A stretch of DNA of 62,515 bases from Candidatus Cacconaster merdequi (GTDB lineage: Bacteria > Bacteroidota > Bacteroidia > Bacteroidales > UBA932): the NCBI GenBank assembly GCA_018064345.1, contig JAGHVK010000085.1, positions 1-62,515 of the forward strand, given 5' to 3'. Position 1 is the stretch's first letter, and each line of letters starts with the position of its first letter. The notes beneath the pieces were generated by a model. It was not told the DNA's origin and ran no database searches. It saw only the letters and a list, made by a program, of their open reading frames with translations. The translations under genes were made by a program, and so were the position numbers. Positions 33,160-41,949 of the stretch are shown here, piece by piece.

Positions 33160-34434
33160 ATGAAAGATATAAAAATTTGTGTAGTGGGTCTCGGATATGT
33201 CGGACTCCCGTTGGCAAGACTTTTTTCAACAAAATTCGAGACGATAGGTTTCGATATGAATTCTAACCGTGTGGCCGCCCTTATGGCAGGGCACGACTCT
33301 ACTCTTGAAGTTTCTGACGAACTGCTTCAGGATGCAATCAACAACCACGGTTTTGTATGCACTGACGATATCGAGAAGATAAGGCAGTGCAATTTCTATG
33401 TAGTGGCTGTGCCGACTCCTGTGGACAGGAACAACACTCCTGACCTCTCTCCACTTATCGGAGCATCCACCACTGTAGGCAAGGTTATCGGCAAAGGTGA
33501 CATAGTTGTATATGAATCGACCGTATATCCCGGTGTGACAGAGGATGAGTGCATACCTGTAGTGGAGAAGGTGTCCGGGTTGAAATTCAATGTGGACTTC
33601 TTCGCAGGCTATTCCCCTGAAAGAATTAATCCTGGTGACAAGGTACATACCGTGGAGAAGATTCAGAAAATCACCTCAGGATCGACTCCGGAAGTTGCAG
33701 ACTTGATTGACAGCGTTTACAATGCTGTGCTTCTGAACGGCACCATCAAGGCTGCTTCAATCAAAGTGGCCGAAGCAGCGAAGGTTATCGAAAATTCTCA
33801 ACGCGACATCAATATCGCGTTCGTTAACGAACTCTCGAAGATATTCACCCTGATGGGCATCGATACCTACGACGTGCTTGAAGCCGCCGGTACGAAATGG
33901 AATTTCATAAAGATGAATCCGGGACTCGTCGGAGGGCACTGCATATCAGTGGACCCTTATTATCTTGCCCAGTGCGCACAAAGGCTCGGTTACAACCCTG
34001 AGATAATCCTCGCAGGACGCCGTATGAATGATGGTATGGGAGCATACGTGGCTGACCAGACTATCAAGCTGATGCTTAAGAAAGGCATACAGGTGCTTGG
34101 ATCCAAGATTATCATAATGGGATTCACTTTCAAGGAGAACTGCCCGGACGTACGCAATACGAGAGTCATCGACATATATCGCGCTCTTCAGGAGTACAGT
34201 GCCAACATCACTGTCTTCGACCCTTGGGCCAATCCTGCTGTAGTTAAGAAAGAATACGGTATAGATATCGTCAATGAACTGCCTGCTGACAAGTTCGATG
34301 CCGCTATCGTTGCTGTGGCTCACCGTCAGTTCCGTGAGATGGAGATTGACTTTGACGCCCTTTTGCAGAAGAATCACGTTTTATTCGACGTCAAGGCGAT
34401 AATGCCACGTGAACTTGTTGACGGAAGACTGTAG
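33160..34434 (+). CDS. UDP-N-acetylhexosamine 6-dehydrogenase (WbpA/WbpO/TviB type)
   Basis: A 424-residue nucleotide-sugar dehydrogenase that oxidises C6 of UDP-GlcNAc or an epimer to the uronic acid. It has VVGLGYVGLPLARLFSTKFE (residues 8-27), AVPTPVDRNNTPDLS, ESTVYPGVTEDE and GYSPERINPGD. The catalytic Cys is in PGLVGGHCISVDPYYLA near residue 262. These signatures separate it from the Ugd at 26294. With the WlbA, WbpE and WbpD types that follow, it supplies UDP-GlcNAcA as the first step to UDP-GlcNAc(3NAc)A. Confidence 0.92.
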   Translation: MKDIKICVVGLGYVGLPLARLFSTKFETIGFDMNSNRVAALMAGHDSTLEVSDELLQDAINNHGFVCTDDIEKIRQCNFYVVAVPTPVDRNNTPDLSPLIGASTTVGKVIGKGDIVVYESTVYPGVTEDECIPVVEKVSGLKFNVDFFAGYSPERINPGDKVHTVEKIQKITSGSTPEVADLIDSVYNAVLLNGTIKAASIKVAEAAKVIENSQRDINIAFVNELSKIFTLMGIDTYDVLEAAGTKWNFIKMNPGLVGGHCISVDPYYLAQCAQRLGYNPEIILAGRRMNDGMGAYVADQTIKLMLKKGIQVLGSKIIIMGFTFKENCPDVRNTRVIDIYRALQEYSANITVFDPWANPAVVKKEYGIDIVNELPADKFDAAIVAVAHRQFREMEIDFDALLQKNHVLFDVKAIMPRELVDGRL

Positions 34435-34449
34435 AAACCATTTCAATAT
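34433..34449 (+). repeat. Dispersed palindrome copy 12 (partial), at the stop of the UDP-HexNAc dehydrogenase gene
   Basis: Forward orientation AGAAACCATTTCAATAT; shares the TAG stop. Confidence 0.45.
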
Positions 34450-34467
34450 AAAACACTGATAACAGAT

Positions 34468-35448
34468 ATGGCTAATTTTGCATTGATAGGTGCTGCAGGG
34501 TATATTGCACCGAGACATCTGAAGGCGATTGCCGATACCGGGAACAATCTTGTGGCAGCTTACGACCGCTTTGACAGTGTAGGCCGTCTTGACAGCTTTT
34601 TCCCTGACTGCTCTTTCTTTACGGAACAGGAACAGTTCGAGCGTTTTGTCGACAGGGTCAAAGGAACAAAGGATCAGATAGACTGGCTTTCGATATGTAC
34701 TCCGAACTATACTCACGATCCTTTTATCCGTTACGGACTGAAGAACGGTATGAACGTGATATGCGAGAAACCTGTTGTACTTCACCCGGAACATATCGAT
34801 GAGATAGTGGAACTGGAGAAGCAGACAGGACATCAGGTATACAACATTCTTCAACTTCGTTTGCACGACAGCATAGCGGCTCTGAAGAAGAAAGTTGACA
34901 ATGGCCCGAAAGACAAAGTCTATGACGTGGATTTGACATACATCACATCCCGCGGAAGATGGTATTATTCTTCCTGGAAGGGAAACAATCACAAGAGCGG
35001 TGGCGTGGCCACGAACATCGGTGTACATTTCTACGATATGCTTCAATGGATATTCGGCCCTGTCAAGGAGAATATAGTAAACATAATGAGTTTCGACCGT
35101 GTGGCCGGATGTCTTGAACTTGAAAGGGCGCACGTACGTTATTTTCTGAGCATCAATGCTGACTGCCTGCCTGAAAATGCTGTTCAGGGCGAGAAGAAGA
35201 CCTACCGTACTTTGAATATCGACGGCGATGAGTTCGAGTTCAGTGCAGGCTTCACGGAGCTTCATACCAAGAGCTATCAGAATATCCTTTCCGGAAGCGG
35301 TTTCCGCATCAGCGAGGCTCGCAACTGCATACAGATTGTGGAGGATATACGCAAGGCCTCACCGACAGGTCTGGTCGGCAAATATCATCCGCTGGCAGAA
35401 ATGCCTCTGGCCAAGCATCCTTTCGGATGGTCTGATGTCGATTATTAG
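34468..35448 (+). CDS. UDP-GlcNAcA 3-dehydrogenase (WlbA/WbpB type, Gfo/Idh/MocA family)
   Basis: A 326-residue NAD-dependent oxidoreductase, closely recalling Bordetella WlbA from end to end: FALIGAAGYIAPRHLKAI, WLSICTPNYTHDPFI, VICEKPVVL (catalytic Lys), DLTYITSRGRWYYSSWKG and GVATNIGVHFYDMLQ (catalytic His). It makes the 3-keto form of UDP-GlcNAcA for the next aminotransferase. WlbA/WbpB enzymes hold their NAD(H) tightly and use 2-oxoglutarate to reoxidise it, giving 2-hydroxyglutarate (established for the family). That by-product may explain the FAD/Fe-S dehydrogenase two genes on. Confidence 0.93.
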   Translation: MANFALIGAAGYIAPRHLKAIADTGNNLVAAYDRFDSVGRLDSFFPDCSFFTEQEQFERFVDRVKGTKDQIDWLSICTPNYTHDPFIRYGLKNGMNVICEKPVVLHPEHIDEIVELEKQTGHQVYNILQLRLHDSIAALKKKVDNGPKDKVYDVDLTYITSRGRWYYSSWKGNNHKSGGVATNIGVHFYDMLQWIFGPVKENIVNIMSFDRVAGCLELERAHVRYFLSINADCLPENAVQGEKKTYRTLNIDGDEFEFSAGFTELHTKSYQNILSGSGFRISEARNCIQIVEDIRKASPTGLVGKYHPLAEMPLAKHPFGWSDVDY

Positions 35449-35462
35449 AAAATCCATAGGTG

Positions 35463-36611
35463 ATGTCTGAAAAGATACAAATGGTTGACCTCAAAGGTCA
35501 GTACCTGAAGATAAAGGATGAGGTTGATGACGCCATCCGTTCAGTCATCGATTCCACTTCATTCATCAACGGACCTTCGGTAAAGCAATTCGCTGACAAT
35601 CTTTCCGAATATATGGGAGGATGCCACGTCATTACCTGCGCGAACGGAACGGATGCCTTGCAGATTGCCTTGATGTCCCTTGACCTCAAACCCGGAGATG
35701 AAGTTATTGTCCCGGCATTCACATATGTGGCTTCTGCAGAAGTAATCGGATTGCTGGGCCTTACACCCGTAATGGTCGATGTCGATTTCGGTACTTTCAA
35801 CGTGACTGTGGATAATCTCCGTAAGGCACTCTCACCTAAAAGCAGGGCCGTCATCCCGGTCCATCTGTTCGGCCAGAGTTGCGATATGGAGCCGATTCTC
35901 TCTTTTGCAGAGGAGAATCATCTCTTCGTGATAGAGGACAATGCACAGGCTATAGGTGCTGAATACACTTTCAGTGACGGGCACAAGGCGAAGACCGGAA
36001 CTATGGGAACGATAGGCTGTACCTCCTTCTTCCCGTCCAAGAACCTCGGGTGTTACGGGGACGGCGGTGCCATCTTTACCAATGATGACATTCTTGCCGG
36101 GAAACTGCGTATGATAGCCAATCACGGCCAGCGAATCAAGTACCATCACTCTGTAATCGGCTGCAACAGCCGGCTTGACTCCATCCAGGCCGCAGTGCTG
36201 GACATTAAGTTGAAACATCTTGATGAATACTGCCGTGCAAGGTATGAGGCTGCTTCGTACTATTCAGCGAAACTCAGAGAGTTCGACCCTTGCTGCAAGT
36301 TCTTCGAAACTCCTGTGGAGCTTGAGGCCAGCACTCACGTGTACCATCAATATACTTTGAAGATCAAGGATGGCCGTCGCGATGCACTGAAAGCATTCCT
36401 TGCGGATGAAGGCGTCCCGAGTATGATATATTATCCTCTCCCTCTTCAGGAGCAGGAGGCTTTCAAGTCGATAACCCGCAGTGCAGAGTCTCTTGAAATC
36501 TCTCATAAGGTGGCTTATTCAGTACTGTCGCTTCCGATTCATACCGAGATGACACAGGAGATTCAGGACAAGGTTCTTGACGCAATCCGCAAATTCTTTG
36601 CAAATTGCTGA
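35463..36611 (+). CDS. UDP-3-keto-GlcNAcA aminotransferase (WbpE/WlbC type)
   Basis: A 382-residue DegT-family PLP aminotransferase. N-terminal IQMVDLKGQYLKIKDEVDDA and ACANGTDALQIAL-like stretch (TCANGTDALQIALMSL) match the WbpE/WlbC branch. The PLP lysine is in TSFFPSKNLGCYGDGGA and the conserved Asp in FVIEDNAQAIGA. It uses glutamate as amino donor to make the 3-amino sugar, and the 2-oxoglutarate formed can be consumed by the WlbA-type partner. ATG 35463 is preferred over the preceding GTG. Its 3' end overlaps the next gene by 7 bases. Confidence 0.93.
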   Translation: MSEKIQMVDLKGQYLKIKDEVDDAIRSVIDSTSFINGPSVKQFADNLSEYMGGCHVITCANGTDALQIALMSLDLKPGDEVIVPAFTYVASAEVIGLLGLTPVMVDVDFGTFNVTVDNLRKALSPKSRAVIPVHLFGQSCDMEPILSFAEENHLFVIEDNAQAIGAEYTFSDGHKAKTGTMGTIGCTSFFPSKNLGCYGDGGAIFTNDDILAGKLRMIANHGQRIKYHHSVIGCNSRLDSIQAAVLDIKLKHLDEYCRARYEAASYYSAKLREFDPCCKFFETPVELEASTHVYHQYTLKIKDGRRDALKAFLADEGVPSMIYYPLPLQEQEAFKSITRSAESLEISHKVAYSVLSLPIHTEMTQEIQDKVLDAIRKFFANC

Positions 36612-39487
36612 TACACACAGACAGTCTTCATAGGATAGCCTATTCCACGGATGCGAGTGCATACCGTGAACTGCCGTTTGGTGTTGCATATCCTGAAAGT
36701 GAGTCTGATTTGCGGGATCTGATACGGGAGGCCCGCAGCAGGGGCGTGTGTCTTATTCCGCGTGCAGGAGGTACTTCCATTGCCGGACAGGTCGTCGGTA
36801 ACGGGATTGTTGTTGACTTCAGCCGCCATTTCAACCATGTCCTTGAAATAAATAAAGAGCAGGCTTGGGTGCGCGTCCAGCCGGGAGTCATAAGGGATGA
36901 ACTCAACATGGCTCTCAAGCCCTACGGGCTTTTTTTCAGCCCTGAGACTTCCACAAGCAACAGATGCTGCATCGGTGGAATGGTAGGGAACAATTCCTGC
37001 GGAACCCACTCACTGGTGTATGGCAGCACACGACATCACGTGCTGCGCATAAAAGGCTTGCTCTCAGACGGCTCATCGTTTGATACGGCCAGTCGTGGAG
37101 AAGGTGACCTTGAAAGGGCGATATACTCTCAACTGGATATCTGGCGGTCGGACGAGAAGACGAGGAATCTGATTTCCGACAACTATCCTGACAAGGCATT
37201 GCGCCGCAGGAGTTGCGGATTTGCGATAGATGAGGCCATTGAGGGGCCGCAGCCGGATTTGTGCAAGCTGATATGTGGCAGCGAAGGTACTTTGTGTCTG
37301 GTAACGGAGATAACCCTCTCCCTCGACCCTCTCCCGCCGCACAGGAACATGGTGCTGTGCGCTCATTGCGATTCACTTGAGAAGAGTTTTGAGGCCAATC
37401 TTGTCGCTTTAAGGCATTCTCCTGTTGCCGTCGAACTTATGGATGGCAAGATTCTGGAACTCGGCAAGGATAATCTTCAGGCAAGGAAGAACCGTTTCTT
37501 CGTAAGTGGCAATCCCGCAGCCTTGATTATTGCGGAGTTCAACGGCGATGATATGGAGAGCTGTGCGGATGCCCTTGAGTCCGATTTGAAGAAGGAGGGG
37601 CTGGCATATTGTTGCACGCGTGTGTTTGACGCAGACGTGTCGCGTGTATGGGCTTTGAGGAAGGCCGGCCTTGGCGTATTGAGCGGAATGAAGGGTGATG
37701 CCAAACCGGTAGGTGTTATAGAAGATACTGCGGTTGAGCCTCGGAGACTGCCTGCTTACATGGCTGATTTCCGGGCGATGATGAAGCGTATCGGTCTTGA
37801 TTGTGTCTATTATGGCCATATCGGAACCGGTGAACTGCACCTTCGACCGATAATCAATCTGAAGACAGAAGAAGGCAGGCACAAATTCCGGCAGGTGGCA
37901 GAAGAGACTGCTCTGCTTGTACGGAAGCATAAGGGCAGCCTGAGCGGAGAACACGGTGACGGCCGTCTGAGGGGAGAATTCATCCCTCTCCTTTATGGTA
38001 ATGAATGTTACCGGATGATGCGGGACTTGAAGCATTGCTGGGATCCTGACGGTATCTTCAATGTTGGAAAGATCATTGATACACCTGCAATGGATGAACA
38101 GCTCCGTTTCAGTGCCGATGTCCAGTACGCGGTGGAAGACAAGATAGGTAAGGACAACACCTATTTCAACTGGAGAGCTGATTTCGATGAGTGCCGGGTT
38201 GAGGGCGCGAGCGGTGTCAGGTCGCAGACACACGCTCTGATGTGCTCGATTGAACAGTGCAACGGTGCGGGAGACTGCCGCAAGTCGAATCTTTCCGGAG
38301 GTACGCTATGCCCTGCATACAAAGTGTCTGCAAGGGATGAAATCCTTTCTACAAGAGCGAGAGCCAATGTACTGCGCGAGATACTTACTCACGGACTTGA
38401 TGGTAAAGTACTTGATTCTCCGGAGATTGAAGAGGTTCTTAAGTCTTGTCTCGCTTGCAAGGGCTGCAAAGGAGAATGCCCTTCCAACGTAGATATGACC
38501 CGTATCCGTGCTGAGATTCTGCAGCATATCTACGATGAAAAAGGAACTCCCCTGCGTTCGTGGATGGTCGCAAGGATGGCGGATGTCGAAAGTATCGGAT
38601 CCTTCTTTCCCCATATCTATAATTTCGCAGCTGGATGGAGGCCAACATCCTTACTCATAAAGAGAATGGTCGGTTTCGCACCTGAAAGGTCCATTCCGAA
38701 ACTGGTGACGGAAAAGGTGGTTCAATCTTCCCGTAAAGGCAGGAAAGTGTGGCTTTTCCTTGATGAGTTCACGAAACATCAGGAACCTCAGCTGGCTCAG
38801 ACTCTGATTGAACTGCTTGAAGGTCTTGGATATGCTGTTGCTGTTCCGCGTCACGTGGAGAGCGGGCGCGCGGCAATATCAAAAGGTTGTCTTAAGAGGG
38901 CGAAGAAGATTGCTTCCAGAAACGTGTCGATGCTGAAAGATATAGTGACGGATGATGCTCCCCTTATTGGAATCGAACCTTCCTGCATCCTTTCTTTCAG
39001 AGATGAATACCCGGACCTCGTGCCGCCTGAAATGAGAGATGACGCTCGTGCATTGGGCTCAAGGGCAATGCTATATGATGAGTTCTTCGTCCGTGAACTG
39101 GAGGCGGGAAGGATTTCCGCAGCTTCGTTCAGGGAAGATGGGTGTGAGATATGGCTTCACGGGCATTGTCACCAGAAAGCTCTCGTCGGCATAGAGAAGA
39201 CTGCAACAATGCTCCGGACGCTCAGGGGGGCAAAGGTGAATGTTATTCCGAGCGGATGCTGCGGTATGGCCGGTTCGTTCGGATATGAGAAAGAACATTA
39301 CAAGACATCTCTTGCAATAGGCGAGATGGTGCTTTTCCCGGCTGTGCGCAAGGCTGTGGCCGAGGCTTCGGATTCAGTACCCGTGTTTGTGGCTGCCCCG
39401 GGCACTTCGTGCCGCCAGCAGATACTTGATGGAACCGGGGTGAAAGCGGTCCATCCTCTTGTAATTATGAATAAATGGTTGAAATAG
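36605..39487 (+). CDS. FAD- and Fe-S-containing dehydrogenase (YdiJ-like; candidate 2-hydroxyglutarate dehydrogenase)
   Basis: A 960-residue fusion. The FAD_binding_4 domain is at about residues 20-230 (PRAGGTSIAGQVVGNGIVVDF, STSNRCCIGGMVGNNSCGT). The FAD-oxidase C-terminal domain reaches about 495 (YGHIGTGELHLRP, SGEHGDGRLRGEF). A cysteine-rich ferredoxin region is at 545-635 (CNGAGDCRK, CLACKGCKGECPSN). The C-terminal CCG-type domain has LHGHCHQKAL and PSGCCGMAGSFGYE. The layout matches E. coli YdiJ, reported as a D-2-hydroxyglutarate dehydrogenase; D-lactate or glycolate are alternatives. The frame has no ATG near its start. TTG at 36605, inside wbpE's last codons, is the only plausible start upstream of the FAD domain. 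It sits between WbpE- and WbpD-type genes. Confidence 0.85.
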   Translation: MLIHTDSLHRIAYSTDASAYRELPFGVAYPESESDLRDLIREARSRGVCLIPRAGGTSIAGQVVGNGIVVDFSRHFNHVLEINKEQAWVRVQPGVIRDELNMALKPYGLFFSPETSTSNRCCIGGMVGNNSCGTHSLVYGSTRHHVLRIKGLLSDGSSFDTASRGEGDLERAIYSQLDIWRSDEKTRNLISDNYPDKALRRRSCGFAIDEAIEGPQPDLCKLICGSEGTLCLVTEITLSLDPLPPHRNMVLCAHCDSLEKSFEANLVALRHSPVAVELMDGKILELGKDNLQARKNRFFVSGNPAALIIAEFNGDDMESCADALESDLKKEGLAYCCTRVFDADVSRVWALRKAGLGVLSGMKGDAKPVGVIEDTAVEPRRLPAYMADFRAMMKRIGLDCVYYGHIGTGELHLRPIINLKTEEGRHKFRQVAEETALLVRKHKGSLSGEHGDGRLRGEFIPLLYGNECYRMMRDLKHCWDPDGIFNVGKIIDTPAMDEQLRFSADVQYAVEDKIGKDNTYFNWRADFDECRVEGASGVRSQTHALMCSIEQCNGAGDCRKSNLSGGTLCPAYKVSARDEILSTRARANVLREILTHGLDGKVLDSPEIEEVLKSCLACKGCKGECPSNVDMTRIRAEILQHIYDEKGTPLRSWMVARMADVESIGSFFPHIYNFAAGWRPTSLLIKRMVGFAPERSIPKLVTEKVVQSSRKGRKVWLFLDEFTKHQEPQLAQTLIELLEGLGYAVAVPRHVESGRAAISKGCLKRAKKIASRNVSMLKDIVTDDAPLIGIEPSCILSFRDEYPDLVPPEMRDDARALGSRAMLYDEFFVRELEAGRISAASFREDGCEIWLHGHCHQKALVGIEKTATMLRTLRGAKVNVIPSGCCGMAGSFGYEKEHYKTSLAIGEMVLFPAVRKAVAEASDSVPVFVAAPGTSCRQQILDGTGVKAVHPLVIMNKWLK

Positions 39488-39493
39488 AGCAAG

Positions 39494-40060
39494 ATGAATA
39501 TGGAAAAGAATTATTTCGTACACGAGTCCAGCTATGTGGACGATGACGTAAAGATAGGTGAGGGGACAAAGATATGGCACTTCTGCCATATACAGAAAGG
39601 TGCTGTAATAGGCCGTAACTGTTCGCTTGGACAGAATGTGAACATTGGGAACAATGTGAAAGTCGGCAACGGAGTCCGTATCCAGAACAACGTTTCTCTT
39701 TATGAGGGTGTCGAGGTTGAGGACAACGTATTCTGCGGTCCTTCCTGCGTGTTCACGAACGTTACGACTCCGAGGGCGCATTTCCCGGTCCACGGGGTCT
39801 ATGCAAGAACCTTCATACGCGAAGGGGCTTCACTTGGAGCAAACTGTACTGTAGTCTGCGGTCATACGGTGGGAAGGAGTGCTTTGATTGCTGCAGGTGC
39901 GGTGGTTACCAAAAATGTGAGGGATTATGCCCTTATGGCTGGTGTTCCGGCCCGGCAGATAGGATGGGTCTGCGAGTGCGGTAACCGTCTTGATTCTACT
40001 CTCAAATGCGGATGTGGCAGGGAGTATAAGGAGAATGATGGGGAATTGATAAAGCTATGA
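39494..40060 (+). CDS. UDP-GlcNAc3NA 3-N-acetyltransferase (WbpD/WlbB type)
   Basis: A 188-residue left-handed beta-helix acetyltransferase. Hexapeptide repeats run from about residue 15 to 150 ([40 protein letters not shown]). The WbpD hallmark is [19 protein letters not shown], and the acetyl-CoA site is near [15 protein letters not shown] short Cys-rich tail (CECGNRL...CGCGREY) looks zinc-ribbon-like. It would acetylate the 3-amino group, completing UDP-GlcNAc(3NAc)A. No 2-epimerase (WbpI type) is seen, so the gluco form is the likely product of the visible genes. Last gene before the terminator. Confidence 0.92.
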   Translation: MNMEKNYFVHESSYVDDDVKIGEGTKIWHFCHIQKGAVIGRNCSLGQNVNIGNNVKVGNGVRIQNNVSLYEGVEVEDNVFCGPSCVFTNVTTPRAHFPVHGVYARTFIREGASLGANCTVVCGHTVGRSALIAAGAVVTKNVRDYALMAGVPARQIGWVCECGNRLDSTLKCGCGREYKENDGELIKL

Positions 40061-40253
40061 TTTTTTGGTATTCGTTTTTCTAATAGTTCATATTATAAAA
40101 TAGTATGAAAAACTAATATCTGTGGCCTGAAAAATGCAGAGAGTTGCTTCGTAAATCGTTTTACGGAGCAATTCTTTTTTATACCTGTACCGGCCGGAAG
40201 CGTATGGAAAGATTACTCGAAGAAACAGACAATAATGGTTAATAGGTTTTATT
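40061..40253 (+). other. Intergenic region after the polysaccharide block
   Basis: Holds the terminator at 40141-40180 and the undetermined promoter region of the superoxide reductase gene. I see no coding potential. Confidence 0.5.
40141..40180 (+). terminator. Terminator closing the polysaccharide block
   Basis: A stem of about 15 bp (GAGTTGCTTCGTAAA with TTTACGGAGCAATTC, two G-T pairs) followed by TTTTTT. Confidence 0.85.
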
Positions 40254-40667
40254 ATGGAAGCTAAATTTTATTTCTGCCGTCATTGCGGCAATGTGATAAT
40301 CAAATTCGTGGACGGCGGTCCGGTTCCTTCCTGCTGCGGAGAGGAGATGGTGGAACTCAAGGCAAACACCACAGATGCTACAAAGGAAAAGCATGTTCCT
40401 TGTGTAACGAAGGTGAATGACTGCACAATCAAAGTGGCAATCGGCAGCGAGCCTCATCCGATGACTCCCGAGCACCACATACAGTTCATCTACCTGGAGA
40501 CTGAAAATGGCGGGCAGTTGCAGAGGATGCATCCCGGTACCCCGGCGGAGGTCACTTTCTGCTGCACCGACAAGATCAGGCGAGTCTTCGAATACTGCAA
40601 TATCCACGGACTTTGGAAGACTGAACTGTGCAGCAACTGCACTGCAGGTGAAAAACTCGCCTTTTGA
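40254..40667 (+). CDS. Desulfoferrodoxin (superoxide reductase, two-iron type)
   Basis: Reduces superoxide to peroxide in the cytoplasm without making O2, typical of anaerobes; 137 residues. The desulforedoxin-like centre I has all four Cys (8, 11, 27, 28 in FCRHCG and SCCGEE). Centre II has EKHVP with the conserved Glu-Lys-His, EPHPMTPEHHIQFIYL with further His ligands, and a Cys-His pair in YCNIHGLWK. It heads a run of stress and iron genes (lipocalin, ferritin, LysR regulator). Confidence 0.94.
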   Translation: MEAKFYFCRHCGNVIIKFVDGGPVPSCCGEEMVELKANTTDATKEKHVPCVTKVNDCTIKVAIGSEPHPMTPEHHIQFIYLETENGGQLQRMHPGTPAEVTFCCTDKIRRVFEYCNIHGLWKTELCSNCTAGEKLAF

Positions 40668-40708
40668 GTGATGTCCTGAAATGTTCCAACAATCATTCAT
40701 CAACTTCG

Positions 40709-40732
40709 GAAGCCTGCCACCAGGCAGGCTTC
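40709..40732 (+). terminator. Hairpin between superoxide reductase and lipocalin genes
   Basis: 10-bp perfect stem GAAGCCTGCC/GGCAGGCTTC with loop ACCA. No T run on the plus strand, so it may be an attenuator or processing hairpin. Confidence 0.55.
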
Positions 40733-40749
40733 TCAAAACAAAAACAATT

Positions 40750-41313
40750 ATGAAACCAATAATATTCTCTTCAGTTCTGGTAGGCGCACTCATACTTTTC
40801 TGCACCAGTTGCATGGCAGCGTCGAAATCGAAATCAATCAACAATGAGCCTGTGGCAAAACTCGATCTGAACAGATATCTTGGCAGCTGGTATGAAATTG
40901 CCAGATATGACCACAGTTTCGAACGTGGTATGACAAACACAACGGCAATGTATTCAATCAGGCCGGACGGAAAAATCAAAGTTCTCAACAGTGGTTGGCA
41001 GAACGGTGAATACAAGGAATCTGTAGGAAAGGCATTCCGTCCTGATGAGAATGTTCCCGCGCTGCTGCGAGTATCGTTCTTCGGACCGTTCTATTCTGAT
41101 TACAGGGTACTTATGCTTTCTTCCGATTATCAAGTAGCTCTGGTGGGCTCAAAGAACGCAAAGTATCTTTGGATACTTTCACGTACTCCGCAGCTGTCGG
41201 ATTCCGTATGCATGCAGGTGATTGACGAAGCCCGCAGACGCGGATACGACACCGAAAAACTTATCTGGGTGGACCAGAAAGTGAACATCGCAGGTTTTGA
41301 GGCCGATGAATAA
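40750..41313 (+). CDS. Outer-membrane lipocalin (Blc-like)
   Basis: A 187-residue lipoprotein with lipobox LFCTSC|M. It has the lipocalin signature LDLNRYLGSWYEIARYDHSF (residues 40-59), a central YRVLMLSSDYQVALVGS strand set and the C-terminal LWILSRTP. Blc-type lipocalins bind fatty acids or lysophospholipids at the outer membrane and are often stress-induced. The ATG at 40750 starts the signal peptide. The TAA stop is inside a reverse-orientation dispersed palindrome. Confidence 0.92.
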   Translation: MKPIIFSSVLVGALILFCTSCMAASKSKSINNEPVAKLDLNRYLGSWYEIARYDHSFERGMTNTTAMYSIRPDGKIKVLNSGWQNGEYKESVGKAFRPDENVPALLRVSFFGPFYSDYRVLMLSSDYQVALVGSKNAKYLWILSRTPQLSDSVCMQVIDEARRRGYDTEKLIWVDQKVNIAGFEADE

Positions 41314-41331
41314 GAACCTGTTTTGAAATCA
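41312..41331 (+). repeat. Dispersed palindrome copy 13, over the lipocalin stop
   Basis: AAGAACCTGTTTTGAAATCA, reverse orientation; the first two bases belong to the TAA stop. Confidence 0.75.
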
Positions 41332-41360
41332 CTGATTATTGACTTTAAAATCAAAGAATT

Positions 41361-41876
41361 ATGATAACGAAGAAAATACAGGACGCAATCAACTCCCAGA
41401 TCAATGCCGAGTTGTGGTCAGCATATCTCTATCTTTCCATGAGCAGCTACGCTGAATCGATAGGGTTGAAGGGTGTAGCCAACTGGTTCTATGTCCAGTG
41501 GCTGGAAGAACAGGACCATGCAAGAATACTTGAGGAATATCTTTACAGCCAGGACGCCAGAATGCTGCTGAAGCCAATCGAGGCGGTTCCGGTAGAGTGG
41601 AAAGGCGCTGTCGAAATGTTCAAGGACGCACTTGACCACGAGAAGAAAGTGACGGCAATGATTCATAATCTGGCTCTCCTTTCAAGGCAGGAAGGCGACT
41701 TCGCAACTTTCAATAGGATTCAATGGTTTGTGGATGAACAGGTTGAGGAGGAAGAGAATGTGCGTGACATCCTCGCCGACCTTGAATTGACAGGTGATTC
41801 CGACTATGGAATGTATGCTTTTGACAAGGAGCTTTGCAAAAGGGAATACAGCGTTGCATCACCTTTGAAAGGATAG
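41361..41876 (+). CDS. ftnA: Bacterial non-haem ferritin
   Basis: A 24-subunit iron-storage cage protein, 171 residues. Ferroxidase ligands are Glu17 (NAELW), Glu50 and His53 (LEEQDHA), with later Glu in ALDHEKKVT and Gln in VDEQVEEE. Length and helix pattern match FtnA rather than Dps or bacterioferritin. It stores Fe(II) released or scavenged under oxidative stress, fitting its neighbours. Confidence 0.95.
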   Translation: MITKKIQDAINSQINAELWSAYLYLSMSSYAESIGLKGVANWFYVQWLEEQDHARILEEYLYSQDARMLLKPIEAVPVEWKGAVEMFKDALDHEKKVTAMIHNLALLSRQEGDFATFNRIQWFVDEQVEEEENVRDILADLELTGDSDYGMYAFDKELCKREYSVASPLKG

Positions 41877-41895
41877 AAGATGCTTTCCATAGGAG

Positions 41896-41920
41896 GTAAC
41901 CATTTCAAGACAGGTTCTTG
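41896..41920 (+). repeat. Dispersed palindrome copy 14
   Basis: GTAACCATTTCAAGACAGG continuing TTCTTG, forward orientation, between ftnA and the LysR gene. Confidence 0.7.
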
Positions 41921-41937
41921 AAAACCGGTTTAATGAG

Positions 41938-41945
41938 TATCTTTG
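41938..41945 (+). promoter_or_regulatory. Bacteroidota -7 box for the LysR gene
   Basis: TATCTTTG, only five bases before the ATG at 41950; predicts a leaderless mRNA. Confidence 0.65.
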
Positions 41946-41949
41946 CACA

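Noticed and set aside
34381-35265. Long antisense frame over the WlbA-type gene
   Set aside because: The sense strand encodes a clear WlbA-type enzyme throughout; the antisense frame has no features.
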